DNA from: Oceanobacillus sp. HTM 045
GTDB taxonomy: Bacteria > Pseudomonadota > Alphaproteobacteria > Rhodobacterales > Rhodobacteraceae
DNA: 64,000 nucleotides
Direction of reading: 5' to 3'
Assembly (NCBI GenBank): GCA_009733745.1
Contig: WNWL01000001.1
Coordinates: forward strand, 620,001 to 684,000
Shown: positions 40,201 to 47,745 of the stretch, piece by piece
Position numbering within the stretch: position 1 is the stretch's first letter
Layout: each line of letters begins with the position of its first letter
Program-made: the position numbers and the translations under genes
The notes under the pieces: generated by a model
Database searches by the model: none
The model's input: only the letters and a program-made list of their open reading frames with translations
What the model was told of the DNA's origin: nothing

Positions 40201-40335
40201 ATGGCGCTGATCGAGGGCGGGTCGGAGCGGATGGGCGAGGTGCTGTCCTTCCCGGTCGCGAAGGACAAGGTCGTCAAGGCGACCGTCGTCGACCCGGTCT
40301 TCTACGACAAGGAAGGGGAGCGGCAGAATGTCTGA
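37285..40335 (+). CDS. soxA: Sarcosine oxidase alpha subunit
   Basis: A 1016-residue subunit. An N-terminal ferredoxin-like region (residues 15-100) precedes the NAD-binding Rossmann motif VLVVGGGIAGLSAARAAA (about 173-190). The C-terminal half (from about 620) is a GcvT-like aminomethyltransferase domain that receives the C1 unit on tetrahydrofolate (GYGTEALHVMRAEKGF-like segment at about 870). It is translated from an overlap with soxD and overlaps soxG by 8 bases. Length is normal for the family. Confidence 0.95.
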   Translation: MAHRLPSGGLVIDRSKPVEFTFNGQKLKGFEGDTLASALLANDQVLLGRSFKYHRPRGLIASGAEEPNALMGVGEGPRFEPNQRATGVELHQGLTARTQNHWPSLGFDVGALNSWIASRAPVFSAGFYYKTFMFPRVAWKHVFEPVIRRAAGLGKPPKEADADEYEHFHVHCDVLVVGGGIAGLSAARAAAANGARVLICEQTPHWGGRALVETETQIGGMSGADWVRGEVTALSGMENVTMRTRCMTSGLYDHGYALLYERVADHVPGAEGTPRHRLWRVRAGRIVVATGALERPIPFANNDVPGVMLASAVRDYVRLWGVAPGEKAVVFTTNDDAYRTALALHEAGVAVAAVLDARAEVKGELPARARAAGIEVRAGYGVAKVKGGKRVKGVEIGRLTGMGQVGGRREELACDLVAMSGGWSPVVHLWSHCGGKLTWDAEAAMFRPDPERGPTGHDGAVNTLACGAANGYLHTDLCLSDGRVAGMSAASATGHSRGEMPEAPEVQAIPQAHPRPLWFMPARGKYAHGTKHFLDYQNDVTAADVQLAAREGYESVEHAKRYTTLGMATDQGKTSNINGLAILADQIGAEIPQVGTTTFRPPYTPISFGAITGRARGPLFKAVRKTPMHDRHAANGADFEPVGDWERPYCFRRMTPEGRESRAQAVTREILNARQKVGLLDASTLGKIVVKGPDAGKFLDLVYTNMMSTLKPGRCRYGLMCNENGFLFDDGVVVRTGEDEFLCHTTSGGADRVHAHMEEWLQTEWWDFQVYTQQVTDQWAQVAVAGPNARKVLEKLGGVDVSDAALPFMSYVEGTLGGLPARIFRISFSGELSYEVAVPANLGLALWEKLAEAGEEFGAMPYGTEALHVMRAEKGFIMIGDETDGTVTPQDLALGWAVSKKKADFIGKRAQERAFLAAKGRKQLVGLATEDPAEVLPDGAHAVKEVKAKSRMITIGHVTSSYFSPTLGRSIAMALIEGGSERMGEVLSFPVAKDKVVKATVVDPVFYDKEGERQNV

Positions 40336-40909
40336 GCCGGTATCCGCCATTCAGGGCCGCGCCGCTTCCGGCAACGCCAAGGGCCTCGCTATCGGCCTCA
40401 CTGACGCCGGGCCGCAGGGCATGGTCACGCTCCGCGGCGACCTCTCCTCCCCGGCGCTCGCCGCCGCGGTGCAGGAGGCCGTCGGCGTCTCCGTCCCCGG
40501 TACCCGCGAGGCGAACTTCGCCGGGGGCAGGGGCGCCGTCTGGATGTCGCCGGACGAGCTTCTGCTCCGGCTCCCCTACGGTGACGCCCCCGCTGCCACG
40601 GCGGCCATCGGCAAGGCGCTCGACGGCGAGCACCACCTCGCACTCGACGTCTCCGACGCGCGCACGGTGATCCGGCTCACCGGCGAGGACGTGCCGGAAG
40701 TGCTGGCCAAGTGCGCGCCGGTGGACCTCGCCCCCGGCGCCTTCCCGGTCGGCTCGGCACGGCGCACCCACATGGGCCAGATCGCGGTCGCCTTCTGGCG
40801 CATCGCCGAGACGGAGTGGGAGATCGTCGCGCTCCGCTCCTACGGCCACCACCTCTACGACTGGCTCGCCGCCTCGGCCAAGCCGGGCGGCAAGGTCGGG
40901 GTTTTCTGA
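40328..40909 (+). CDS. soxG: Sarcosine oxidase gamma subunit
   Basis: A 193-residue GcvT-related subunit that completes the heterotetramer. The DVSDARTVIRLTG and HMGQIAVAFWR segments and the C-terminal RSYGHHLYDWL are typical of SoxG. It overlaps the 3' end of soxA by 8 bases. The glyA and purU genes that often follow are absent here. Confidence 0.92.
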   Translation: MSEPVSAIQGRAASGNAKGLAIGLTDAGPQGMVTLRGDLSSPALAAAVQEAVGVSVPGTREANFAGGRGAVWMSPDELLLRLPYGDAPAATAAIGKALDGEHHLALDVSDARTVIRLTGEDVPEVLAKCAPVDLAPGAFPVGSARRTHMGQIAVAFWRIAETEWEIVALRSYGHHLYDWLAASAKPGGKVGVF

Positions 40910-40922
40910 CCCGCGCAGTCTG

Positions 40923-40950
40923 ACCGGCCCGATCTGACCGGCGGGCCGGT
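40923..40950 (+). terminator. Stem-loop after soxG
   Basis: ACCGGCCC (40923-40930) pairs with GGGCCGGT (40943-40950) across 12 bases, 14 bases after the soxG stop. No T-run follows. Confidence 0.45.
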
Positions 40951-41135
40951 ACTCCCCCGGCCCGTCTGTGGTTTTCCCAACGTTGACAGCCGCTTCAGCC
41001 ATGCGCACCGCGTATGACCGCCATTCCGGATCGGCGATACTGCCGGCCGGGGGCCTGCCTATCTTCTGTGCATCCGAAACACTTCACTGAAGGACGGGGA
41101 CCGAGGCACCAGCCACAGGCCCCTGATCAGGACCA

Positions 41136-41267
41136 ATGATCACCGACAAGACCTCGAAGGCTCACCTCCAGCACGACGTCGACCACTATATCGACGAGGC
41201 GCGCCGCCTGCGCAGCAGGGCGATCCGCCAGATGGGCCAGAAGGCCTGGCGCTCGATCTTCGGCTGA
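41136..41267 (+). CDS. 43-residue hypothetical protein
   Basis: A short frame from the ATG at 41136 to the TGA at 41265. It encodes a basic, helical peptide (HYIDEARRLRSRAIRQMG segment, then a C-terminal WRSIFG). It recalls the short Arg-rich proteins with an EARRLR element that are common in Rhodobacterales, but I cannot name a family with certainty. The SD is weak (AGGACC, 5 bases upstream). An excellent intrinsic terminator starts 25 bases after its stop, which supports it as an independent transcription unit. Confidence 0.65.
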   Translation: MITDKTSKAHLQHDVDHYIDEARRLRSRAIRQMGQKAWRSIFG

Positions 41268-41291
41268 GACCGGAGCAGGGCACAGACCGGC

Positions 41292-41326
41292 AAGGGCGGG
41301 CCAGCACGGCCCGCCCTTTCGCTTTT
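41292..41326 (+). terminator. Intrinsic terminator after the 43-residue gene
   Basis: AAGGGCGGGCC (41292-41302), 5-base loop, GGCCCGCCCTT (41308-41318) and then TCGCTTTT. Perfect 11-bp stem with a T-rich tail. Confidence 0.8.
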
Positions 41327-41352
41327 CTGCGGGGCGCTGTAGTGAGCACGCC

Positions 41353-42543
41353 ATGAGTGACACCCAGTCCCCGCGCCCCACCGTCAAGATCCGCCCCGGC
41401 AAGGGCCGCCGCCTCGCCGAAGGCGCGCCCTGGGCCTATGCGGACGAGATCGCGATGGACCGCCGCACCAAGGCGCTCGCCCCCGGCAGCATCGTCCGCC
41501 TCGCCGAGGGCGAGCGGATGCTCGGCACCGCCGCCTTCAACCCCGAAAGCCAGATCGCCGCGCGCCTGCTCGACCCCGACCCGGAGGCGGAGATCGGCCG
41601 CGACTGGTTCGCCGCGCGCCTCCGCGCCGCGCTGAGCCTGCGCGAACGGCTCTACGACAGCCCGCATTACCGGCTCGTCCACGCGGAAGGCGACGGCCTG
41701 CCCGGCGTAGTGATCGACCGCTTCGGCGACGCGCTGGCGCTCCAGCCCAACGCCGCCTGGGCCGACGCCCGCCTCGCCGACCTGATGGACGCGGCGCAGG
41801 AGGTGACGGGCGCGGCCAACATCGTCGTCAACGCCGCCTCCCGCGTCCGCACGCTCGAAGGGCTTTCCGAGTATACCGAGACCGCCCGCGGCACCGTCGA
41901 CGGCTCGCTGCCGGTGCCGATGAACGGCGCGACCTACATGGCCGACCTGATCGGCGGGCAGAAGACCGGTCTCTTCTACGACCAGCGCCCCAACCACGCC
42001 TTCGCCGCGCGCCTCGCCGGCGGCGCGCGGGTGCTCGACCTGTTCTGCCATGTCGGCGGCTTCGGCCTCGCGGCACTGGCGGGCGGGGCCGAGCACGTCC
42101 TCGCGGTCGACAGTTCCGCCCCCGCGCTGGCGCTGGCGGAGGAGGGCGCGAAACGCTCCGGCGTCGACGCGCGGTTCGAGACCCGCAAGTCCGACGCCTT
42201 CGCCGCGCTGGAGGGGCTGGCGGGCGAGCGCTTCGGCGTGGTCGTCTCCGACCCGCCGGCCTTCGCGCCCAACAAGGGCGCGCTCCGCAACGGGCTGCGC
42301 GCCTACGAGAAGCTCGCCCGCCTCGCCGCGCCGCTGGTGGAGCCGGGCGGCTACCTCGTGCTCTGTTCCTGTTCCCACGCCGCGGATACGGAGAGCTTCC
42401 ACCGCGCCTCCTCCGCCGGCATCCTCGCCGCCGGGCGGCATGGCGCGCTGATCAATTCCGGCCGCGCCGGGCCGGACCACCCGGCCCATCTCGCGCTGCC
42501 CGAGACCAGCTACCTCAAGGCGCTGGTCTACCGGCTGACCTGA
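41353..42543 (+). CDS. Class I rRNA methyltransferase, RlmI-like
   Basis: A 396-residue SAM-dependent methyltransferase. An N-terminal PUA domain (residues 8-75, KIRPGKGRRLAEGAPWAYADE) is followed by a Rossmann domain with motif I VLDLFCHVGGFGLAAL (about 218-233), motif IV SDPPAFAP (about 298-305) and the catalytic Cys in LCSCSHAA (near 338). This is the architecture of RlmI, which makes m5C1962 in 23S rRNA. Residue specificity is inferred from the family. Confidence 0.87.
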   Translation: MSDTQSPRPTVKIRPGKGRRLAEGAPWAYADEIAMDRRTKALAPGSIVRLAEGERMLGTAAFNPESQIAARLLDPDPEAEIGRDWFAARLRAALSLRERLYDSPHYRLVHAEGDGLPGVVIDRFGDALALQPNAAWADARLADLMDAAQEVTGAANIVVNAASRVRTLEGLSEYTETARGTVDGSLPVPMNGATYMADLIGGQKTGLFYDQRPNHAFAARLAGGARVLDLFCHVGGFGLAALAGGAEHVLAVDSSAPALALAEEGAKRSGVDARFETRKSDAFAALEGLAGERFGVVVSDPPAFAPNKGALRNGLRAYEKLARLAAPLVEPGGYLVLCSCSHAADTESFHRASSAGILAAGRHGALINSGRAGPDHPAHLALPETSYLKALVYRLT

Positions 42544-42563
42544 TCGCTGGCACCGGAGCCCCG

Positions 42564-43097
42564 ATGCGCCTCTTCCTCGACGCCTGCGTCCTCTACCCGC
42601 TGCTCACCCGCCGCATCGCCGCCGGGCTGGCGGAGGCAGGGCTGATCGAGCCGCGCTGGTCGGGCAGGGTGCTGGCGGAGTGGATCGCCGCCGCCGCCCG
42701 CGAGGGCGGCATCGCCGGCGAGGTCTCCGCCGCCGCCGAGCGCGACGAGCTGGAGGCCCGCTTCCCCGGCGCCCGCGTGCCGGAGGCGGACGACGAAGGC
42801 ATCCACCTGCCGGACCCCGCCGACGCCCATGTCGTCGCCGCCGCCGTGGCCTCCGGCTGCGACGCGATCCTGACCTTCAACATCCGCGATTTCCCCGCCC
42901 GCCGCCTCGCCGCCCACGGCATCGCCGCGCGCCACCCGGACGACCTGTTCTGGGAACTCTACTCCGGCCGGCCGCGCGAGGTCGGACCGGTCATCTCCGC
43001 CGCCGTCGACGCCGTCGCGCCGGGCGAGGGCCGGCGCCTCCTGAAGCGCGCGCACCTCCCCCGGCTCGGCAAGGCCTGGGCCGCGGACGCCGCCTGA
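42564..43097 (+). CDS. PIN-domain protein
   Basis: A 177-residue protein with a PIN nuclease fold. The first acidic residue is in LFLDACVLYP (Asp6), and central acidic residues lie in LPDPADAHVVAAA (about 92-96) and LTFNIRDFP. It starts 20 bases after the methyltransferase stop and is probably co-transcribed. No antitoxin-like gene precedes it, so it is not a standard VapBC toxin. An RNase role is inferred from the fold. Confidence 0.82.
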   Translation: MRLFLDACVLYPLLTRRIAAGLAEAGLIEPRWSGRVLAEWIAAAAREGGIAGEVSAAAERDELEARFPGARVPEADDEGIHLPDPADAHVVAAAVASGCDAILTFNIRDFPARRLAAHGIAARHPDDLFWELYSGRPREVGPVISAAVDAVAPGEGRRLLKRAHLPRLGKAWAADAA

Positions 43098-43133
43098 TAT
43101 CCGCCGGACGCGGATCAGCCGCGAAAAGGCCCG

Positions 43134-43172
43134 TTTCACCCTTGGCGGTGACATGCTGCGCCTTTCCGGAAC
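43134..43172 (-). repeat. Dispersed intergenic repeat, copy 2
   Basis: On the minus strand it reads TTCCGGAAAGGCGC followed by TCACCGCCAAGGGTGAAA (complement of 43134-43151). It is adjacent to several GTGAC motifs (about 43185-43215), as at copies 1 and 3. It lies between the PIN and M48 genes, which are convergent. Confidence 0.65.
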
Positions 43173-43264
43173 CGGTTAACTCTAGTGACATCACGCCCCG
43201 TCACCCCGCCGGTGACACGCCCCGACGGGTGAAAGGTGAAATTCGGCGACACGGGAAGGGCCGC

Positions 43265-43948
43265 CTAGCGCACGCCCTTTTCCAGCTCCCGGATGCGCCG
43301 CGCGCGTTCCTCCGGGTCGGGGTGGCTCGCCATCCACGCAGGCGGGCGGCCCGCCTGCAAGGGGCTGAAATCCATCAGCTTTTCCAGCATCCGCGCCTGC
43401 GGCTCGGCGCCGAACCCGGCCCGGATCATCAGCGCCGCGCCGAAAGCGTCGGCCTCGAACTCGTCCTTCCGCGACAGCTTCGCGACGAAGAGCGAGGTCA
43501 GCCAGATCGCCAGCCACCAGCCGATGAACGGGATGAACCGCACCAGCACCGAGCCCAGCAGAACCTGCCCGATCTGCGCCCCCGTAAGGTCGATCATCCG
43601 CCGCTTCGCATGGCCGAGCGCCACGTGTCCAAGCTCGTGCGCGACCACGGAAGTCAGCTCTTCCGCGGTGATCTCTCGCGCGAGGTATTTCTGGTAAAGC
43701 CCCGTGGTCATGTAGATTTCGCCGGTCGGCGTGACCAGCGCGTTGACCTCCGGCGCGGTGATCACGCGGATGCGGATCTCGTCCACCTCCGCCGCCGCGG
43801 CGAGCCGGGCAAGGTACTTGCAGACCACCGGGTCGTCCACCGCGCGGGAGCGTTTCGCGAGGCGCTTGCGCATCTCGGCGGCGGAAAACCACGTCCGCAC
43901 CCAGAAGACGAGCGCGACGAGACCGAGGATGAGCAGGATCCGGACCAT
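43265..43948 (-). CDS. M48-family membrane metalloprotease
   Basis: A 227-residue zinc protease. An N-terminal membrane segment (residues 3-20) and a central hydrophobic stretch (about 137-155) flank the HELGH zinc motif (near residue 104), with the third ligand Glu in DEFEADAFG (near 165). It resembles short HtpX/M48 proteins and probably has its active site at the membrane. The ATG at 43948 is preferred, since the long upstream frame is not family-like. It is divergent from the VOC gene at 44092. Confidence 0.9.
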   Translation of the reverse strand: MVRILLILGLVALVFWVRTWFSAAEMRKRLAKRSRAVDDPVVCKYLARLAAAAEVDEIRIRVITAPEVNALVTPTGEIYMTTGLYQKYLAREITAEELTSVVAHELGHVALGHAKRRMIDLTGAQIGQVLLGSVLVRFIPFIGWWLAIWLTSLFVAKLSRKDEFEADAFGAALMIRAGFGAEPQARMLEKLMDFSPLQAGRPPAWMASHPDPEERARRIRELEKGVR

Positions 43949-44091
43949 GCCGGAGAGATAAGGTGCCGCCGCCGTTTCGTCATGTCCCGTGCGACTGTTT
44001 TCACATCGCGAACGATCTGTCGGCGGGGACCCCGGGTGACATTTTCCCGGCGCCGCCTCATCTTCCGGGGACATTGTCACGGAGAAATGCA

Positions 44092-44601
44092 GTGAAACCG
44101 CTCGCGCCCGCCCCGAATCCCGTCTCGCCGAAGGCCGATATCGGCCATGTCCACCTGCGCGTCGCCGATCTCGACCGCGCGATCGCCTTCTACTCCGGCG
44201 TGCTCGGCTTCGACGTCCAGCAGAAATTCGGCAGCAGCGCGGCCTTCCTCGGGGCCGGCGGCTACCACCACAATATCGGGCTGAACACCTGGGAAAGCCT
44301 CGGCTCCACGCCGCCGCCGCCGGGCCATACCGGGCTCTACCATGTCGCGCTGCGCTACCCGACGCGGGCCGATCTCGGCGACGCGGTGCGCCGCGTGGCG
44401 GAGGCCGGCGTGCCAATCACCGGCAAGGCCGATCACGGCGTCTCGGAGGCGGTCTACCTGAACGACCCGGACGGCAACGGGGTGGAGCTTTACTGGGACC
44501 GCCCGCAGGCCGACTGGCCGCTCGACGCGCGCGGCAACCTCGCGATGGTCAACGCGCCGCTCGACCTCGACGACCTGGTCGCCGAGGCAGACCGGGGGTG
44601 A
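44092..44601 (+). CDS. VOC-family protein (extradiol-dioxygenase-like)
   Basis: A 169-residue vicinal-oxygen-chelate protein with metal-ligand His in IGHVHLRVADLD (His20) and LYHVALRYP, and Glu in GNGVELYWDRP. This pattern is typical of catechol-dioxygenase-like VOC proteins. The start is GTG at 44092, with GGAG 8 bases upstream. The substrate is unknown. Confidence 0.85.
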   Translation: MKPLAPAPNPVSPKADIGHVHLRVADLDRAIAFYSGVLGFDVQQKFGSSAAFLGAGGYHHNIGLNTWESLGSTPPPPGHTGLYHVALRYPTRADLGDAVRRVAEAGVPITGKADHGVSEAVYLNDPDGNGVELYWDRPQADWPLDARGNLAMVNAPLDLDDLVAEADRG

Positions 44602-44637
44602 GGCGCGCCCGCGCAGGCCGCGCAACACCCTGACATC

Positions 44638-44663
44638 ATTGGGCTTCCCGATTGGGCTTCCCG
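44638..44663. repeat. Perfect 13-bp tandem duplication
   Basis: ATTGGGCTTCCCG occurs twice in direct succession (44638-44650 and 44651-44663) just before the end of the convergent membrane-protein gene. Probably replication slippage. Confidence 0.9.
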
Positions 44664-44667
44664 ACGC

Positions 44668-44979
44668 TCAGACCGCCGCGAGTGCGACCCCTGCCACGAT
44701 CAGGACCCCGCCCGCGACCTCCCGCGAACTCACCGACTCGCCGAGGAACATGAAGGACGCGGCGGAGATGATCAGGCATTCCACCCCGAGGATCGCGATG
44801 TAGATCGCCGAGAGCCGCTCGATCTTGAGCGCCTCGATCTCGCACCACGCGCCGACCGCGAAGGCCAGCGCGATCAGCCCGCCCATCGCCAGTGGCGGCA
44901 GCGCGTTCCAGTGCTTCATCAGGATCATGGTCGCGGCATAGAATGCCGCCGAGCCGAGTATGAATAATACGAGGTCCAT
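44668..44979 (-). CDS. Small multidrug-resistance/DMT-type membrane protein
   Basis: A 103-residue protein with four hydrophobic helices (about 2-20, 32-50, 57-76 and 84-102), with an LGVECLIISAASFMFLGESV segment typical of EamA/SMR half-transporters. It probably dimerises. An alternative ATG at 45009 would add ten residues; neither has a strong SD. Substrate unknown. Confidence 0.75.
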   Translation of the reverse strand: MDLVLFILGSAAFYAATMILMKHWNALPPLAMGGLIALAFAVGAWCEIEALKIERLSAIYIAILGVECLIISAASFMFLGESVSSREVAGGVLIVAGVALAAV

Positions 44980-45150
44980 GCGCAGGCGCCCCCTGCCTGG
45001 AAATTGCATGTCAGCACCAATCAAATTACGTTCAATGACAGGACCTTAGCACATCCTGCCCGGGATTTTGAGTGGGGTTTGTCGCAGACCGGGCGCGGGA
45101 GGCCGTTTACCGCTCCGCCGTTTGCTTCTCCGCCGTTCTTTTCACCGCCG

Positions 45151-45648
45151 TCATTCGGTGGCGGGGACCAGCGGGCAGGCGTCCGCGCCCTCGCCGAGCG
45201 CGAAGGATTGCAGGTCGGCGATGAAGAACCACCCGCCGCCCTGCATCTCCAGCCGGTAGGCGACGCGGGCCGCGTAGGGAAGGTCGGTGCAGGCGCCGTC
45301 CTCAGCGCCTTCGGGACGGAGCGAGAGGCTTCCGGTGACATCGAGCGCGCCGGTGAGGTCCGGCTTGTCGGGCACCGCGAAGTCCTCGACCTGCACGGTC
45401 GTCGCGCATGTCACCTCGATGTCCAGCATTGTCCCCTCCGGTGACATCGCCGCGGTGAGCCGCTTCTGCCCGGCGAAGACCGGCTCCGTCAGCCCGAGCC
45501 GCGCCACCACCGCATCAGAGACCGCCCGCTCGGTCGACGAACACCGCAATGTAGGCTCCGGAACCGTCGGCAGTTCGCGCCGCCCGGTGATGAACTGCAT
45601 CAGCCCCAGCGCGACGACGACGATGATGCCAAAGTACAGGAATTTCAA
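45151..45648 (-). CDS. Hypothetical membrane-anchored protein
   Basis: A 165-residue protein with one N-terminal hydrophobic anchor (residues 3-20) and a periplasmic domain of mixed strands. Four Cys at about residues 36, 80, 119 and 158 could form disulfides. The start is TTG at 45648, overlapping the upstream stop (TTGA), with GGAG 8 bases before it, suggesting translational coupling. No family recognised. Confidence 0.7.
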   Translation of the reverse strand: MKFLYFGIIVVVALGLMQFITGRRELPTVPEPTLRCSSTERAVSDAVVARLGLTEPVFAGQKRLTAAMSPEGTMLDIEVTCATTVQVEDFAVPDKPDLTGALDVTGSLSLRPEGAEDGACTDLPYAARVAYRLEMQGGGWFFIADLQSFALGEGADACPLVPATE

Positions 45649-46382
45649 TGGCTTGTCTCCGGTCTCTGGGGTTCCGCCTGCGCCGGGTCAGGCGCCGCGC
45701 CGGCCTCTCCGAACGGGTTCAGGAAGTGCGGGTCGGGCCGGGTCGGGACCGGCCCCCGGAGCGCGATCCGCATGGCGGAGGTCTTCCGGTGGTGGCTCTC
45801 CGGCTTGCCCGGCGCGATCGAGCGGGAGAACGCGATTCCCTCCCGGTAAAGCTCGCAGAACCAGTCCCACTGCACCGCGCCATGCTGCAGCTGCCAGACG
45901 CGGACGAGCAGCGCGAGCGCCCCGGTGGCCGTCGCGATCCCGGCGACCGCGCCGGTGAATCCCAGCCCGTACAGCGCGGCGGCAACGGGTAGCGCGATGC
46001 AAACGAGGAAGAAATCCACCCGCGCCATCACGTTGAGTTTCCACGGTTTTTCCGGGCCCTGCCGCTCAGGCCTCCGGGGCGCGGACGCCGCAGCCCGCAG
46101 CATCGTGAGGCCGAGATGGGCGCGCGTGATCCAGCGGTCCCGGCGCAGCGGCACGGGCAGCCAGCGGGGCAGGATCAGCAACTCGACCAGCACGATGAAG
46201 GTCATCACGGCAAGGATCGCGGCCATGAGCCCGACGCCGAACCCGGCCCCGCCCTCCTGCAGCACCCCGAGAACCACCGGCCCGGCCGCGAATGTCACCG
46301 GAAAGGTGAACAGCCATGACCAGCCGAAGACCGGGTTCCCAACACCCCGCAACTGCCGGGCAAACCCGTCCGGGTGGGTCAC
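45645..46382 (-). CDS. Hypothetical multi-pass membrane protein
   Basis: A 245-residue protein with about four transmembrane helices (near 22-40, 48-70, 122-140 and 145-163) and a hydrophilic C-terminal tail rich in Pro, Glu and Ala. The start is GTG at 46382, overlapping the stop of the VWA gene by four bases. It lies between the VWA gene and the unknown anchored protein in a coupled minus-strand operon. Function unknown. Confidence 0.75.
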   Translation of the reverse strand: MTHPDGFARQLRGVGNPVFGWSWLFTFPVTFAAGPVVLGVLQEGGAGFGVGLMAAILAVMTFIVLVELLILPRWLPVPLRRDRWITRAHLGLTMLRAAASAPRRPERQGPEKPWKLNVMARVDFFLVCIALPVAAALYGLGFTGAVAGIATATGALALLVRVWQLQHGAVQWDWFCELYREGIAFSRSIAPGKPESHHRKTSAMRIALRGPVPTRPDPHFLNPFGEAGAAPDPAQAEPQRPETSH

Positions 46383-47563
46383 CGGCTGAGCTCCCGCATC
46401 GCGTCCTCGAGCCCGGCGAGGGTCATGGGGAACATCCGCCCATCCATGATTTTCTCAAGGATTCCAATGGAGTGGGTATAGCCCCAGTGCTCCTTCGGCA
46501 CCGGATTGATCCACGCGGCGGAGGGCCAGTGATCGAGCAGGCGGCGCAGCCAGACCTCGCCCGGCTCCTCGTTCCAGTGCTCGTTCGCGCCGCCGGGATA
46601 GAGGATCTCGTAGGGGCTCATCGAGGCGTCGCCGACGATCACGCACTTGTAGTCCGGCCCGTAGGTGTGGATCACGTCCCAGGTCGGCGTCTGCCGGTCC
46701 CAGCGGCGGCGGTTGTCCTTCCAGACGCCCTCGTAGAGGCAGTTGTGGAAGTAGAAATACTCGAAGTGCTTGAACTCGGACTTCGCCGCCGAGAAAAGCT
46801 CCTCCACCACCTTGATGTGGTCGTCCATCGACCCGCCGATGTCGAGAAAGAGCAGCACTTTCACGGCGTTGTGCCGCTCGGGGCGGGTCTTGACGTCGAG
46901 CCAGCCCTGCTTGGCGGTCTCGCGGATCGTGCCGTCGAGGTCCAGTTCCTCGTGCGCGCCCTCCCGCGCCCAGCGGCGCAGGCGCCGCAGCGCGATCTTG
47001 ATGTTGCGGGTGCCGAGCTCGACATCGCCGTCGAGATTCCTGAACTCGCGCTTGTCCCATACCTTCACGGCGCGGCGGTGCCGGCTCTCGTGCTGGCCGA
47101 TGCGCACACCCTCGGGATTGTAGCCATAGGCGCCGAAGGGCGAGGTGCCGGCGGTACCGATCCACTTGTTGCCGCCCTGGTGGCGGCCCTGCTGCTCCTT
47201 CAGGCGCTCGCGGAGCGTCTCCATCAGCTTGTCGAAGCCGCCAAGCGCCTCGACCATCGCCTTTTCCTCGGGCGTGAGATGCTTCTCGGCGAGCTTGCGG
47301 AGCCATTCCTCCGGCAGTTCGCGCTCCAGCAGCCCTTCGGCCCCCTCGGGGGCCTCCAGCCCCTTGAAAACCTCGCCGAACACCCGGTCGAACCGGTCGA
47401 GATGGCGCTCGTCCTTCACCAGCGCGGCGCGGGCGAGGTAGTAGAAATCGTTCACGTCGAAGCCCGCGACGCCCGCGTCCATCGCCTCGATCAGGGTCAG
47501 GTGCTCGCGCAGCGAGACCGGGAGCTTCGCCTGCCTGAGCCCGAAGAACAGGTTCAGGAACAT
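46379..47563 (-). CDS. VWA-domain protein, CoxE-like
   Basis: A 394-residue cytoplasmic protein. The N-terminal part is helical; a von Willebrand A-type domain begins near residue 230 with a MIDAS motif, LFLDIGGSMDD (D-x-G-x-S). Such proteins pair with MoxR-type AAA ATPases (here at 49800) as metal-center or complex-assembly chaperones. It is coupled to its neighbours on both sides: its start overlaps the stop of the 57-residue gene (TGATG) and its stop overlaps the next gene. The target is unknown; no cox or similar structural genes are nearby. Confidence 0.88.
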   Translation of the reverse strand: MFLNLFFGLRQAKLPVSLREHLTLIEAMDAGVAGFDVNDFYYLARAALVKDERHLDRFDRVFGEVFKGLEAPEGAEGLLERELPEEWLRKLAEKHLTPEEKAMVEALGGFDKLMETLRERLKEQQGRHQGGNKWIGTAGTSPFGAYGYNPEGVRIGQHESRHRRAVKVWDKREFRNLDGDVELGTRNIKIALRRLRRWAREGAHEELDLDGTIRETAKQGWLDVKTRPERHNAVKVLLFLDIGGSMDDHIKVVEELFSAAKSEFKHFEYFYFHNCLYEGVWKDNRRRWDRQTPTWDVIHTYGPDYKCVIVGDASMSPYEILYPGGANEHWNEEPGEVWLRRLLDHWPSAAWINPVPKEHWGYTHSIGILEKIMDGRMFPMTLAGLEDAMRELSR

Positions 47564-47736
47564 CAGTCGAGCACCCCGGCGGCGCGGAGCGCCATGTAGA
47601 GGATCACCGCGAGGACCAGCCCCGCCGCGCCGTGGCCAAAGCCCCATTGCAGCGCGTCGGCCAGCGTGCCGCCACGGCTCCGGGCACGGACGAACCCCAG
47701 CAGGGCGCCGCCGAGAAATCCCGCGAGAAGCAGCAT
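47563..47736 (-). CDS. 57-residue membrane protein upstream of the VWA gene
   Basis: A short frame with two hydrophobic helices (residues 2-16 and 34-51) joined by a basic loop (RARSRGG). Its stop TGA overlaps the ATG of the VWA gene by one base, and it follows the DUF2927 gene by 9 bases, so it sits tightly inside the operon. Position and membrane topology support a real gene; no family recognised. Confidence 0.7.
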   Translation of the reverse strand: MLLLAGFLGGALLGFVRARSRGGTLADALQWGFGHGAAGLVLAVILYMALRAAGVLD

Positions 47737-47745
47737 GTTACGGTC

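Noticed and set aside
37204-40350. Minus-strand open frame of 1048 codons antisense to soxA
   Set aside because: A shadow frame caused by GC-rich third positions; the plus-strand frame is an unmistakable sarcosine oxidase alpha subunit.
42564-43097. VapBC-type toxin-antitoxin pair
   Set aside because: The PIN gene has no small DNA-binding partner gene beside it; upstream is a methyltransferase and downstream a repeat.
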